A DNA stretch of 64,000 bases from contig NC_081409.1 in assembly GCF_030272615.1 (NCBI RefSeq), forward strand, positions 23,704,406-23,768,405, read 5' to 3'. The translations under genes and the position numbers were made by a program. Position 1 is the stretch's first letter, and the number at the start of each line of letters is the position of its first letter. Source of the DNA: Cryptomeria japonica. Taxonomy: Eukaryota; Streptophyta; Pinopsida; Cupressales; Cupressaceae. Below the pieces are notes generated by a model. It searched no databases and was not told the origin of the DNA. It saw nothing but the letters and a program-made list of their open reading frames with translations. Positions 33,693-46,800 of this stretch are shown one piece after another.

Positions 33693-36260
33693 ATGGAGAT
33701 GAGCATAGAGAAAGAACTTGAAGTAGCACTTGAAGACTATGATGCTGAAATATTGAAGAACATGAAGCTACAAGATGAGTTAAATTTTGCAAAATAATTC
33801 ATCCTTATCCTGCAAGAGAGGTTGTCATCTACTCAAGCCAAAAGGAAGGAACTCTTAAAAAATTAGGATGGTGAAGAGAAGAATGCTTTAAAGGAACTAT
33901 GTCAGAAGGCGAGTCAATAAAATGGTGTGATGAAGAATGAAATGCAAGCCCTAACCATGAGGATGTCTAAGGAGATTGAAGATAGGAAGAAAAATGAAGA
34001 AAATCTTGCCATATCTCTGAAAGAAAGATCTAAAGAATGCATTAGGTTGGCACATGAGAATGATGTGTTGAGAACTGAATTGGTGCATTCACAAAAAAAT
34101 GAGCATGAGTTGGAAAGAATGATGACAATCCTAAGAGTAGATCCAGATGCTGTTGTATGCGGGAAAAGCAGGTCAATAGAACTCAAAATGCGAAAAATGG
34201 AGCTCTAGGGAGCCTTGCTCACACACTCATAAGACTTCTTGGTGCAAGCTATGGAGTAATGAAGTATCACTCAGCTTCCCAAGGTTGGTCCCATGGTTCT
34301 CTATCTTACACGGTCCCTCAAACCAATGTTTTTGCTCTTAGATTACTGAGCAAAATGGTTTAGGGATGGAAAATGCAAGAACGAGGGATGCTTTTTGTTG
34401 GTTTTTAATATGATATGCATCCTAAGCTATGCATGAATCTAGAAATGCAATAAACTAACTATAAGATGACAAGGTTAGTATAAATACTATCCTAACATGA
34501 TATATTAGTATAAGATTGAGCTAAATGATAAAGAAAGTATTCTAAACATGCATATTTAGACTAATTCCTAGTTAAAAGAGAGGCTAAATGATGAGCATAT
34601 ATGAAATGAAAGCTTGAATTTATTTGAGCATAAGTATGATACTACAAACTTGGATGATGAAAATGGAGGAATGAGAGCTCTATTTATAGCAAAAATAGGG
34701 CAATGGATGGTCAGGATTGAAAGAGTTTATCAAGGGTTGAGTTTGAAAGTTGGGAATCCATGTTTGCAATTTGCACCAATGAAATGATGACAATTGTCAA
34801 CATAGGGTTGGGTTGAGAGAAGGGGTTGGAGACATTAAATGCCTGAGAAGACCTCATGATTATCTAGAGGGTAAGGGTCAAGCTTAAGTTAAGATTACCC
34901 ATTGGATTAAGAGTTAATCCAAGGATAAACTCTTGTGCAAATGATTAAGGAATAACCATGGTCAAAGCAATGAATGCTTGAAGAGACCCTTGGGTTAGAT
35001 GAAGGTTAAGTTAGGCAAAAAGTCTCTAACCATGTAAGAGGGTTGAATTAACCATTAATGGTTTGGGAGACTTTGGAAAATTAAGTGGTTGAAGACTTGA
35101 AGCCTTTAATGGTTATCAAAGACTTTAAGGTTTTGAGAAGTGACCTCCCCTTGCTTAGGGATGTGACAAAGTTTAGAAGATGGGTTAGGTTAATTTAGAA
35201 GTGATTAGAAGGGTCTAGAAGAAATTTAGGAATAGGTTTTAGAATGCAAGTGGGAGATGTAGGAAAATGCAAGTGGATGGAGGGATAATAGGATTTAATT
35301 GAAATAAAGTTAATTTAATTCAATTTAGTTGTAATTTGGGGAAATTAAATAAATTAGATTTATTCAATTTAGGATAACTATTTAATTAAATTTGAATTTA
35401 ATTAAAAGTGGATAGAAGGGATTTAATTGAATAAAATGATTTATTCATTAAATGGTATAGTGAATTTAATTGAGCAATTTACTTAATTAAATAGAGGAAT
35501 GCGGGTAATTTAATTAAATTGGATTTAATTAAATAGAGAAATGAACATAAAATATTCATTTAGGAATATGGTCATTTTTATACGTCTACAACTACAAATG
35601 AATATGAGACAATTTTAAGGCTAGTTCTGCAAAGCTTGATAAATTATTGAAGAATCAAAGGGACACTGGGGACACTAGAGGTCTTTTATTTGATCATGGA
35701 GAAAGCTCCAATACTTCAAATTAGGAGAACCTACCAGACAACCTGAATCAAAGGTCACCGGTCAGACAACCCAATGCACATAAATTTAATGGTAGATTCT
35801 TTGTTTGCAATAAGTTTGGTCATATGGAAAGTCAATGCAGAAATAGAGTCAATCAAAATAATAATTTAGGTATCGGTCAGTGTTTCAATTGCAAAAATTA
35901 TGATCATATGACAATAGATTGTAGAATGAATCTGAAATGTCATGCATGTGGAAAGTTTGGACATGTGGCTAATCAATGTAGGTCAAAAAATTATCAAGGT
36001 TACAACAAGGAAATTCAAAAGAACAATGTCACTTGCTATGCATGCAACAAAGTAGGACATATTGCTAAATTTTATAGAAGCACAAACCCACTGGTAGGAA
36101 ATGATGAAAAGGGAAAAAAAAGGTCGATGATATCCGAAAGGAGCATGAGAAGAAATGGATTAGAAAGTATGAGGATCAATCAGCTGAAGCAAATACCCCA
36201 GTTACTCAACAGACATAGCAGAATGTTCCTGCACCAACACAAAACTCATCCGATAAGTAA
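33693..36260 (+). pseudogene. gag of X1, four zinc knuckles, split by solo LTR
   Basis: Starts at ATG 33693, about 55 bases after the PBS. The N-terminal part is a long Glu/Lys/Leu-rich coiled coil (33693-34150), the C-terminal part holds four CCHC-type knuckles (about 35808-36080), two with lost cysteines. There is no protease signature. A solo LTR (34154-35590) splits the coiled coil. Stops occur near 33796 and 33865, and a frameshift near 35730. The end at TAA 36258-36260 is inferred by comparison with X2. It is followed within about 10 bases by a purine tract. Confidence 0.82.
34154..35590. repeat. Solo LTR S2 in X1 gag
   Basis: 1,437 bp bounded by TGTATGCGGG and GTCTACA. The X2 copy runs straight through this point (near 56094), which defines the insertion. 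Flanks are GCTGT (34149-34153) and ACTAC (35591-35595) where X2 has GCTGC, consistent with a 5-bp duplication decayed by three transitions. A TATA-like TCTATTTATAGC lies near 34678-34689. The right third (35290-35550) is built of repeated TTTAATTAAAT-like words. Unlike the other LTRs it has no H1/H2 and no C-rich end, so it is from an unrelated family, perhaps gypsy. Orientation is undetermined. Confidence 0.65.
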
Positions 36261-36267
36261 GGTATTA

Positions 36268-36282
36268 CCCTTAGGGGGAGGC
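36268..36282 (+). other. Internal polypurine tract between gag and ORF2 of X1
   Basis: CCTTAGGGGGAGGCAAAC-type tract (core at 36270-36282), just after the gag stop. The same tract is at 56777-56789 in X2 and at 47669-47680 (minus) in Z. In Y the matching site near 51424 has decayed to AGGGGTAAGG. Confidence 0.55.
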
Positions 36283-38955
36283 AAACTAATGACAGATATT
36301 GCATTACCACCAGTAGTGGTCTGAAAGCTGAATTCATACTTTGGAAAAGTTAGTCAGAAGGTTCACCGATGTAGATATGATGGACCTTGGATCTGGTATG
36401 ATATGTCGGCAAGCATTTATGTCAATGAGGAATTAGGGTTTCACGGGTTAAAAGGAAAAAAGTGATTCATCTTTCACCACCAACCATTCAAAGCAAGTCA
36501 AATCGAGTTGAAGAAGATTGAGAGAGATCTTAAGCATTCTCAGGTGAATTCCAGTGCATCCTGAGTGATTTTTCAAAGATTTTTCATCGATGAAGTTTCT
36601 AAGGTATTTCTCAGTTTTTAGCTATCTTTTTAGAATTGCAATGGCTTCTGGATCTACTCCCTCTCTGGGAGATGTTGTCACTCCTTTTGTGGTTGATATC
36701 AAAGATCATCCTTGCCCAATATTTAAGAAATACCCTAAGATTGTGAAGGTTGATGATTCAGTCGGCAAATTTTCTAGGGTTACCAATGACATTCTTTATG
36801 TTGAGGATGTTAGAGCTTACATTCACTATATTTTAAAATAATTGGGCACATTAGAAATGAAAACCATGTATATGACAACATTTTTGGATAAGAATGGTGT
36901 AATAACACCAGAATTCAGACATTTTAAGGATCTAGGGTTTACAAACATTTTGGAGATGCCTGAATTTGATGATGAAATCATCCGGTATGTATTAAGTCAT
37001 GTTCATGGTGAGTTTATATGGCTAGATCAACCTCATAAAATCACTAAGGATGCCATTCAGGCAATTACCAATTTTCCCCAGGTTGGTTAGAGACCGGATA
37101 AGAAGAAAATCTCTAACAATGAAGTCACTAAGCTAACTAGTGCTACATTCGACAAACACTCTATTAGGATTAGCACATCAGGGCTAAGGACATGCAATTT
37201 GCTAGCATGGTTATCGGGTATAAGGTAGCTCAATATAAGTGGTTGAACTCTGTTTCTAGCTCTTGTATATACTGTGCACATAAGATGATCAAGGAAAATG
37301 AGAAATATGATCTTTGCCAGTGTATGTGTGATGAATTCATGTTGAATCTTGGGAAAATCAAAGGTGAGAAGAAGGGAGTATTATGGTATGATAATCTTAT
37401 TGTTTGTTTGATGCTCTTTTTCTATAATGAGACCTAGAGATCTTGTAAAAGGCAATGGGCCTTTGACATTCTATTAGGAAAACAAATCAAGGATGCCTTA
37501 AGAAACGTAGGACAGGACAAAGAATCCACCTTATGGGGATATTTCAAGGCTTTTCAGAAGGCAATGAAACAAAGGAAAAGGGTGCCAAAGCATATTGTTG
37601 ATAAGTATTCTACTGAGATCTATTTTATGGTTAAGAAAGATGAAACTCTAATTGAAGGAGTGCAACATAGAAAGATATGAATAACTGATATAGGATATGA
37701 AGTTTATACAGAGATCTTGGACCTATATACCAAGACACTTACAAATGCCCTAGTAGATGAGACAGAGAAGACTTTTGGGATAGAAAAGAAGAAGGAATCA
37801 GAGGTGCAAATAGGGTTCAGGTTGTCCAGAAGATGTCCACTAAAATAAAATAGATTATTGGACTAGTAGAGTCATCTTCTCTAGCAGCAGTTCAGGCCCC
37901 ACTAGTAGCAACGACTAGAAAAGGAGTGATGAAAAGGAAGAAACCAGAAACCTTTATTGTCCCAGTTGCTTTGGGATCTGAAAATGAAGAAGAACCCTCT
38001 AAGATTCCCAAAATTTACATGAGAATTCAGAGGAAGAAGCCTAAGGAAGGAAAGCAGCAAAAAACCAAGGTCACCCCTCCGGCAGCCCATGAGCAACCTT
38101 TGAAGGAGAGGAAGCGTATAGAGAAGAGGAAACCAGTCAGAGATACAACTCCCTCATCTGAGAAAGAGAAGAAATCTAAATTGGATAAGGCTCTTGAATT
38201 TGGTAAAAGTATAAAAATTATCGCTCCTTTATCTGTAGATGAATGGATTGATCAAATCCCTAAGGATAGAATTTTGAGTAATATACAATATTATTATGTG
38301 CATATGGATAATGTTGAGAAAAAGGAAAATGAGGAAGCAATTTTATTATACTTAGAGATATATAACAAAGCCTTAATTGATATAGAAAAGTATATTCTAG
38401 CAAAGTTTTACAATAAATTAGATGCTAGGAGATTATCTACTATTGAGGAATATAAGCATATAAAGGTTCAAAAATTGTTGATTGTTTGTGGTGCAATGAC
38501 TGAAGAAGAGATACAATAGTGTCTTGAATTTGCTAATAAAACAATTTTCCAGAGTAGACACAGGGATGTGATTCTTATGGTGGGAAGAGTGAATGAAATA
38601 GTTAAAGAGACTCATGAGGCATGGGTAAAATTCTTTATTGATAAACCAGATTTCTTTACATCACCAAAAGTTTCTCCTAAGTCTGACATTCTAGACATCC
38701 CAATTGATGATAAGGATAAAGGGATATTAGGTGAAGATCCACCGGTTTTGGATACAAAATTAAATAAGGATATTCCTTCGACAATCACAAGTGTATAGGA
38801 TATAGAGGAAAATAAACCGATAGACAATATTGAGGACAATTTTCCTCTGGTTATTGATGTAGATACAATTGAGACTCATGTGGAAAAAGAAATAACTACA
38901 GCAAGTGGCGAAGCCACCAGTGCCATGGAGTAGAAAAAGGAAAAGGAACAAAAGG

Positions 38956-39807
38956 TGTTAGATACTTGATCAGTCCCAAAGACACTCGGAGGGGGGGGGA
39001 ATCAGTGTCTAACCGGTTAACCAAAGATTTAAACTTGTTTGCAACTTTATAACCTAAATTAATATACTAGTAAATAAGAAATAATGCAATAAAGAGAAAT
39101 AAGAGAGATAGCATAAATACACACCATAACACAAGATATTTTGGCGAGGAAACCTCGTAGGGGAAAAACCTTGGTGGGATTTGTGACCCACAATATTTAC
39201 TCACTGGCCAATATGAATAAATATTATTGATACAATAGGGGCCTGCACATGCAGGAAGGCCAACAGCCTAGAGCTCACTGCTCAATCACAAAAGGATTCA
39301 CACTAACTACAAAATTAGATGATTAAATCCAATGACAATGTATTGCTCAAAATAGCATTTGCAATGTTGGATTCAGTGCCAGTTGAAGCTCCGTCAAATA
39401 CCTCTGCCATAAACCTTGCTTCGCTCTTCTCTACTCTTATTTTCTCATAAAATAATTACATCAAAATGCATATACAGATATTCGCTCTCATAATCTGCTT
39501 GCATTAGCTAATTACATATCCTTTCACACATTTCATACTTGCAAAATGACCTATAAGATCTCATACATATATGAGTCTTTATAATACATCATGTCGGCTA
39601 TACAATAAAATTACAATAAAAAACAATATAATTTCCATGTCAGCTGGGGTGTCGGTATAGTCTGGATGTTAGTATGAATATCCTATAGTGCATGTCGGTG
39701 CCAGTAGATGATGTTTGTGTTGCCAGTATAACCTATGAATCATTTTACCAGTTGGTTGCCATTAGTGACAACATCAACTATTCTCATCTGAGTGTAGAAT
39801 GCCAACA
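38956..39807 (-). repeat. 3' LTR of element Y
   Basis: Minus-strand LTR from TGTTGGCATTCTACAC at 39807 to CTAACA at 38956. The C-rich end (G-run on plus) is at 38990-38999. H2 is at 39145-39173, H1 at 39174-39191, and the perfect palindrome CCTGCA-CA-TGCAGG at 39242-39255. Confidence 0.92.
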
Positions 39808-39963
39808 ATCTCCCCCTTTGGCATTGATGGAAACACTCATGAGAATAATCCAAAAACTATTATCCAAAAATGAAGTCCAAAACTGATCCAAAAATAGGAG
39901 TGCTCCCCTTGAGCAAATGATCTCATCTGTACATTTTTCTCCATACTGCTACTCCCCCTTTGA
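39808..39963 (-). other. Polypurine tracts of Y
   Basis: On the minus strand: terminal CCAAAGGGGGAGAT (39808-39821), CAAGGGGAGCA (39901-39911) and CAAAGGGGGAGT (39951-39963). Same set and order as in A, C, X and Z. Confidence 0.75.
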
Positions 39964-42428
39964 CATCAATGACAAAGGATGTCAAAAAGTATCAAAGAAT
40001 TCAAAATTCTACCTTATAGCCTGTATCCAGTTGTGTACAATTTGAAAGATATCCCTCAAAATTAGATTAAGACTCTGCATGAATTTGGTGTTGAATGGTT
40101 TCAGTTTGCTGGATCATACCAGTCAGATAATGCATTTGATGCTCTGATGATCTTTCTCCTTGAATTGTTTCTTTAGATAGCTCAACATGCTGAGTTATAA
40201 GGTTGTCCAATCTAGGACTAAGTTTATTTTTCAGCTCCGGGGCCTTCATTATTATCCTTGCTTTTTCTTTTTCCAATTTCTCAATCTTTTAAAATAAAAC
40301 TGCCATTTCTTGATCTAAAACATAAGTAAGATCCGAAGAACCTATCATGTTATCTGCTACATCATCAATCTCTTTTTGTGTTTTCCTTATCTCATCATCA
40401 ATATCTTCTATCATATGGTGAGGGTTGCATACTTCCTTATACAATTCTTTATATTCTAAAATGGTGGAATTAAGTATCAGTAAAAAGGAATCAATATGCT
40501 CAGTACAATCCTTGATAGTTTTATCAAAGAATTCATTTTTCTCCTTATTCACCCTTTCCTTAACAGTCTCTTCATTAATCTTATCCACAGTTAGAATATT
40601 TGAAGCAATGAATTTGGACAATGTATCCAATTTATCTAAAGATCCATCAATATGATCTATCTTACATGTCGGTGCAATCATTTTTAAAATAGGTAAGGTG
40701 TCATCAATGGCCTTAAATGCTAAGGCGTTGCAATCAGTGATCCTCTTTATGGAGTCCAAAAGTACATATGTTACAGTGGTAGGTCTATAATCCATGGTGG
40801 AAGTGCTAGGCTCTGCAATAACTTTCTTTTCTTCAGATACTTGTCCAATTGCCTTGACCACTTCTTCCTTGTTTCCATCATTGAACTCTTCTTTATTCAC
40901 TATTTCTTCCTTATGATCATTATGTGTTTCAACTTTGTTTTCATCCTTACTATCATCCTTAACTTCTACCTTGCTGACTGTCGGTTCAGTTATACTCTAT
41001 TTAGGTTCTTTCTCTATTTATTTCTCTACCTTATGCTAAGTGTCAACATTTATAGTTTCAGTTTGTGCTTTTACCTTTGCTTCTGCTTGTGCTTCTATCA
41101 ATTTCTCAATGTTAAGTTAAGTATCATTGGGGATGCTATCGGGTTTCTCAACTTGTGCCGGTATCTCAATGTTCTCAGAGTCAATAGTGTTGACTAGTGA
41201 CTTAGAGATCTCAATATGTGTAGCTTCATTTTGCTTTACCTTTGTGGTTTCCTTGTCCATGACAATGTTGAAGTCCTGAGTGTCCACATTCATGGTAAAA
41301 GGAATTTCAGATTCTAGATTAGTATCATCTCTTGTTGTTTCCTTTTCCTTCTCTTCCAATTGACTGTTAGTTTATACCAGTGCCTCTGCAGTTATTGGAG
41401 GGGTGTCCTATGCCGGTGGAGGAAGGTTACCCTTGACCTTTATATCAGGTACACTACCAATTTTACTTTTACCTTTATCCTTCTAATATACCTTTGCAAA
41501 AGACATCCATTTTTTGTCTATCCTTTTCTTCTTTCTTTTCCCTTTCCACAAAAAATATGTCCCACTTGTTTGTTGTTTCATCTGTTATTTATTTCACTTG
41601 GCCTACCATAAGGCTAACCTGTCGGTGACCACTTACAAAAACTGATCTATTTGCCTCTGAAATTAAGTCATCAATTTCTTGTTTGGAATTAATAGGATGT
41701 ATAGCAAGTAGAGCATCTACCTATAATTTCTTATCTAATTCCATTACCGATATTCTTTTAGCCTCTAACCTTAGGTACAAGTCATTAGGAAAAACATCTA
41801 CAACTTCAATATGAACTTTCTTGTAGATATGAAGATATAAAATTATACTTTCTTCTATGATGTCTTTATCCAAATCCTTGAAATAATGATAAAGCTTATT
41901 CACATTGCTAAGGTTACCTTCTTGTGTAATTTCATTTGACAACTCTTCCAGTGTAAGAGTATGTGGTGCCTTAGGTTCTTGTTTCTTCTTTGGAGTTACC
42001 TTCTTCTTCTGACCACTAGGCTCTCTTACAACCTGTTGTTTCTTTCTTTGAGTTCTTGTCTTCTTGGGAGATGGAGCACATGTCGGTGAGGGTTTTCTTT
42101 TTCTATACACTCTCTTGAATTCAACTGCCCTGTTATCATCAAAATCAGAAGAAGTAGCTACTGGTGAAATGTGAGCTACTGGTTCCTGTTCTGATTTCCT
42201 TTTTACTTTGGTAGCAATACCATTGATATGAATTAGTCCTTATGTTACCTCTTTAACCACTTTTGAAGCATCTCTTATTAGCTTTTCTCTTTTCTTTCTT
42301 TGTTTCTACATGTCTACATCTTTCTCTATTATCTCGACACTACCAAAAATTTCTTCAGAAGGTTTCGGTGGAGCATCTAATATGATTTTTGCATATGAAT
42401 CTAAAATGTGAATATCCACCTCATATCC

Positions 42429-43566
42429 TGATGAATACTAAGAGGGGGGGGTGAACTAGTATACCGAAAAACACTGCACTTAAACACTTAAATAGTTTAA
42501 AGATAAACTGGTAAAACAATTTAACAGACAAACCGGTTATCACACATGCAAACCAAAATGCAAATAAAGCATTCACCCACAAAAGCAATACAACCATAAC
42601 ACAAGATATTTGATGTGGAAACCCAAATGGGAAAAACCACAGTGAGTTGGAACTCACAAGTCACTATCTGTAGAATAGAAACCAGACTATTTAAGGGTAG
42701 ACCAGTTAAGGTCTAACAATGTTCTTCACCAGAACAGATCCTGTTAGGAATCTCAATCTCTGTTAGGAGATAAGTCCAATCAAGGACTACCTTGCTAGAG
42801 GATTTTAGATTCACAGAGGTGAACCACCTTGTTAGAGGATTTTACAAAAGGCTTTTGGGCCTACTCGATTAAGGGCTACAGACTTGTCAAAGATGTGAGT
42901 AATCAACAAGTGTTTGATCTATCTAATAGCATAGACTGCTCAGTTAGATCCTTGATAGCTCGTTCTTAATGTACTCCTACATTACTTCAGTCTTCTACAC
43001 ATTTATATTCTTTTCAACTCCTCAACCACCTTAAATCCTAGCAACAACATAAACCCTTTTTTTTGCAACAACCTAAAACCCTAGACATGATGTCCTTTTA
43101 AAGGAATTTGATTTCATGTCAGTCCAATAGGATTACATTTCAATTTCTAAGGTTCAATGAATCTAGACATACTCAGTAACATGACACAAGAAGCACTGCC
43201 AGTGTGTCAGCACCATCAAACAATCAGTGGATTGGTAACTCATCACAAAATGTTGGTTGGTAACTCATCACAGAGTATTACCAGTTCATACAAAAAGCCG
43301 GTTGCCAGTTTGACAAAAATGAAGACTAGTAGAAATTTTTTATGCCGCTTTAATCCCTCATACCGCTTGAGGTCAACATGTCGCTTTAGACCAGTAAACA
43401 CATTCTGTAAAACATCAATAGTCTAATGACTATAATACAACATACCTACAACATATCGGTTGGAACAAATACCAATTGTTCTCTAACTCATACATATAAA
43501 AAGGATCTTAATGCAAGTGTGTGTCCATCAATGACAATCACAACATTAACATAAAAAATGCCAACA
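42429..43566 (-). repeat. 3' LTR of element Z with mini-hairpin array
   Basis: Minus strand, TGTTGGCATTTTTTATG at 43566 to ...ATTCATCA at 42429. The C-rich end is at 42443-42449, H2 at 42614-42641, H1 (GTGAG/CTCAC) at 42642-42657. The mini-hairpin array runs from 42721 to 42838: GTTC/GAAC (42721-42735), TCCT/AGGA (42739-42749), ATCTC/GAGAT (42756-42771), AGTCC/GGACT (42773-42788), CCT/AGG (42790-42801) and CCT/AGG (42827-42838). Confidence 0.9.
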
Positions 43567-43823
43567 ATCTCCCCTTTTGGCATTGATGGCAACACTTAGG
43601 AAAATAAAATTTTGACATCTAAGTGTTTTACAATAAAATCATGCCATTAGCAAAATTGCTCCCCCTAAGCATATACACTATCCCTTAATCAATACAATGT
43701 ATAGCAATTTTGCATACAGAGCATAAACATTGAGATATCAAAGCATATAGCATATAGCAAAATTTTAAGTACCAGATACTTCTCCCCTATACTTCTCCAA
43801 AATAGAATACTTCTCCCCCTTTG
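43567..43823 (-). other. Polypurine tracts of Z
   Basis: On the minus strand: terminal CCAAAAGGGGAGAT (43567-43580), CTTAGGGGGAGCA (43659-43671) and CAAAGGGGGAGAAG (43810-43823). The terminal tract has one G replaced by A compared with the others. Confidence 0.75.
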
Positions 43824-43888
43824 CCAACAATGACAAAGTACCGCTAAATAACCCTGTGTCCATTTGATATATAAAATAAAATAAAAGT

Positions 43889-46800
43889 TTATGACAGTAA
43901 GGAATAGTACTTGTCAAAAATGGATTTATAGTCTTGCAAGAATTGCTTCATTGATAGAGACCAGGACTCAAGTAGGGAGGTGGCCACTTCTTTCTCTATT
44001 TGCATCTGGGAGACCTGTACTTCCATGGCATCAACTGTGCTCATCTCCTATGTAACTATCAAGGCATCCAGGTTCAGATAACACTTATGAAGAATTTGCA
44101 GATGTGGAAATAAAACCAATTGAAGCTCCTGCAAATCTCTAGACCGTGTGCTGATCTCTTGCTCCATTTTTGTTGACTGGACATGAAACCGGTGAACGGT
44201 TTGCCCATAAGTTGTGAAGGAATCATAAGGTGGATTGAATGTACTCAAGTAAGAATATAAGTTTTTTTGAAGCTTTTGCTTTTGAGCTAGCACATCATCA
44301 TAGAATAGATGGGGTTGGTAGATTTTTCTAAGTAGAAGATTTCCCTCATCCAAAGTGTCCCTTATATTCTTTTGGTCTTTCTGCAATTCAGACCGGAGCT
44401 CATTCAACTTCTTTACCAGAGCAATGTTAAGATCTTTTTGATGCTCTTTCTTGACATTTGCCTCAGCTGCTTCTTCCAAGCTCTACACCTGATCATCCAC
44501 TATTGTACATAGGAGCTTTAGTCTAGCTAATGATGAATCGATATTTGGAAAATTTGCATTGGGTATCAAATCGGTAAGTGTGTCCACAGCCACTTGAATT
44601 ATATCCTGCTCCTTCTTCCTTTGAATGATTTCAAGGCACTCTTGAGCAACCTTGATGCTCTGCATTAGCTCCAATTCACTTGTAGATTGGAGATCTGTGG
44701 GACTGGAGAGGTCAGCCGATTTGTCTTGACTCCTGGTTGCCTTTGGAGTCTCCATCTGGGTGCTCTTCACCGCTTCTCCTACCTTGTCCTCTTCCGCTTT
44801 CTTCTTCTCTACTTCTCTCCTCTTCTCTACTTCCTTATCCTCCTCTGCCTTTTTCTTTTCTACTTCCTTCTTCTTCTCCTGTTCCTTATCTTCTTTTTCC
44901 TTCTTCTTCCTCTCTGCTTCCTTCTTTTTCTCTTGTTCCTTATCCTCCTCTTCTTTCTTTTTATTTTCATCTTCTTGCTTCTTTTTCTCCTCTTCATTCT
45001 TCTTCTGCTTCTCCTCTTCATTCTTCTTCTTCTTCTCCTCTTCCTTCTTCTTTTTCTCCTCTTCATCTTTTTTGTTTTTCTCCTCTTCATCTTTCTTCTT
45101 CTTTTCCTCTTCATGTTTCTTCTTTTTCTCTTCTTCCTACTTCTTCTACTTCTCTTCTTCATCCTTTTTCCTCTGCTCTGCCTCTTCCTTTGCTACTTCC
45201 TATTTGTCCTTGGCTTTCTTCTCCTATTCAACCTGTTGCTCTTGTCCTATTGCCTCAGATGGTATTTTCTGAGTAACATCTTCTTCATCCAGGGCATCGA
45301 CATCAATAATGTCGATCGACTCATCAACCAGATTTCCTTCATCATCAAATGCTTCATCCGGTTTGGATATAACCGGTTCTTTCTCAGCTTGTCGGTTGGC
45401 TTCATCCAATTGATGCATCTTTAGAGAATCTAGAGCATGAGTGTGTGTATCCTTGAGCACTTCCTTACCTTTTCCTTCTAGTAACAGGAGTCTTCTTCTT
45501 CTCATGAAGAAAAGACCTTTGTATTTGTTCATTACATCAAACAGTTCTGAATTTGATACATCAGGAAAGTGTTCAGCAAAAACTTTTTCTCTCATTTCTT
45601 GTTCTTTCTCTATGGCAATGCACCATTTATTGTCTAAGAACTTATACAAAGAATCCGGTGTTTCAGATCTAATTTCTGAAGGGGACTGGTCATTAATACA
45701 TAAATATTGAATTATTTCTTTTTCCACCGCCTCCTTTTCATCATCATTAAAGTCATCAAAATAATCAATTAAATCATTCAATACTTTTCTCCTAATTTTT
45801 TTTATAGTTCTTTGACAATGTGTCAAAGGTTTGTAGGAGGAGATATCTATATTTATCGATGCGAAAAATGTCAGTTCACTCTTTGTCTTCTTTCTTGTCT
45901 GTCTCACCTTCTTGGGCTGCTCCTTAGACACAGTTTCTTCTGAGTCCGGAGAGTTGCTTTTTGTCTTCCCTTTCCTCTCGAAGACTTTAGCCGATGCTGC
46001 TTCTAGTTTCTTTTTGGCTGGTGACCACTTGGTCACTCTTGGAGTTGCAGTAGTAACCGGTGCTGATGCTGCAAGCACTACCTTAGCCTTCTTCACTATT
46101 GGTTCTTTCTCTTTCACTGCTGGTGGTTCCTTAGCCAGTGCTATCCTCTCTAGGTAGGTGTTGGTTCTCTTCACCTTAGGATCAAGCGGTGAGGCAATAA
46201 GGGTAGAGGCATACACTTCCAACATGTCGTACATCACCTCATTGCCCATTGGCTCCACTTCTTCAATTCTAGGCTCAACAGCCTCCATTTTGCATTTGTC
46301 CACCTAGATGGTGAAACAAATGTCATCTTCATATTTATTGACGATATCACTTGAGATCCTCATCCTTTGGCTCATTTTTTGTTTGAACTCATCAAAATAC
46401 TTGTTTAGAACTTCAGGATAACCGATTCCCACTTCTTGCAAACTTTCCTTTATCTGTTTGGTAACCGGTTGGTCCATAGACCACTGAATGTCTCCCACTC
46501 ATGGGAAGTATCCTTGAAAGTAAAAGAACAACCCAACCACTAGTTGTCCAAACTTGAACCTCAGTGCATTATCTTGTTTGATTGATTTTAGGTTCAATAG
46601 GAGTTGCCTCTGCATACCGGTGCATAGGTCAAATGATGCATCCCCCTTTATCATCCGGTAAGCAGCATTTACCGCTGTAGCAGATATAGAGTTAATCTTG
46701 TTGGCTGAGAATGTCTAGTATCCAATCACCATACACGCATACTTCACCAAATCATCCTTGATTGAATTGACTATCATGCCACATGAGTCACTCACTAAAC

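Noticed and set aside
37087-37281. Plus/minus short frames within X1 ORF2 as separate small genes
   Set aside because: They are pieces of one decayed ORF2 or its antisense, as comparison with X2 shows.
44687-45424. Long plus-strand open frames rich in Leu, Phe and Ser that look like multi-pass membrane proteins
   Set aside because: They are the antisense of the Lys/Glu repeat of Z ORF2. Three overlapping frames are open at once because the strand is pyrimidine-rich, which is composition and not coding.
45912-46157. Plus-strand Ala/Ser/Thr-rich open frame
   Set aside because: Antisense to the Pro/Ala/Lys linker of Z ORF2.
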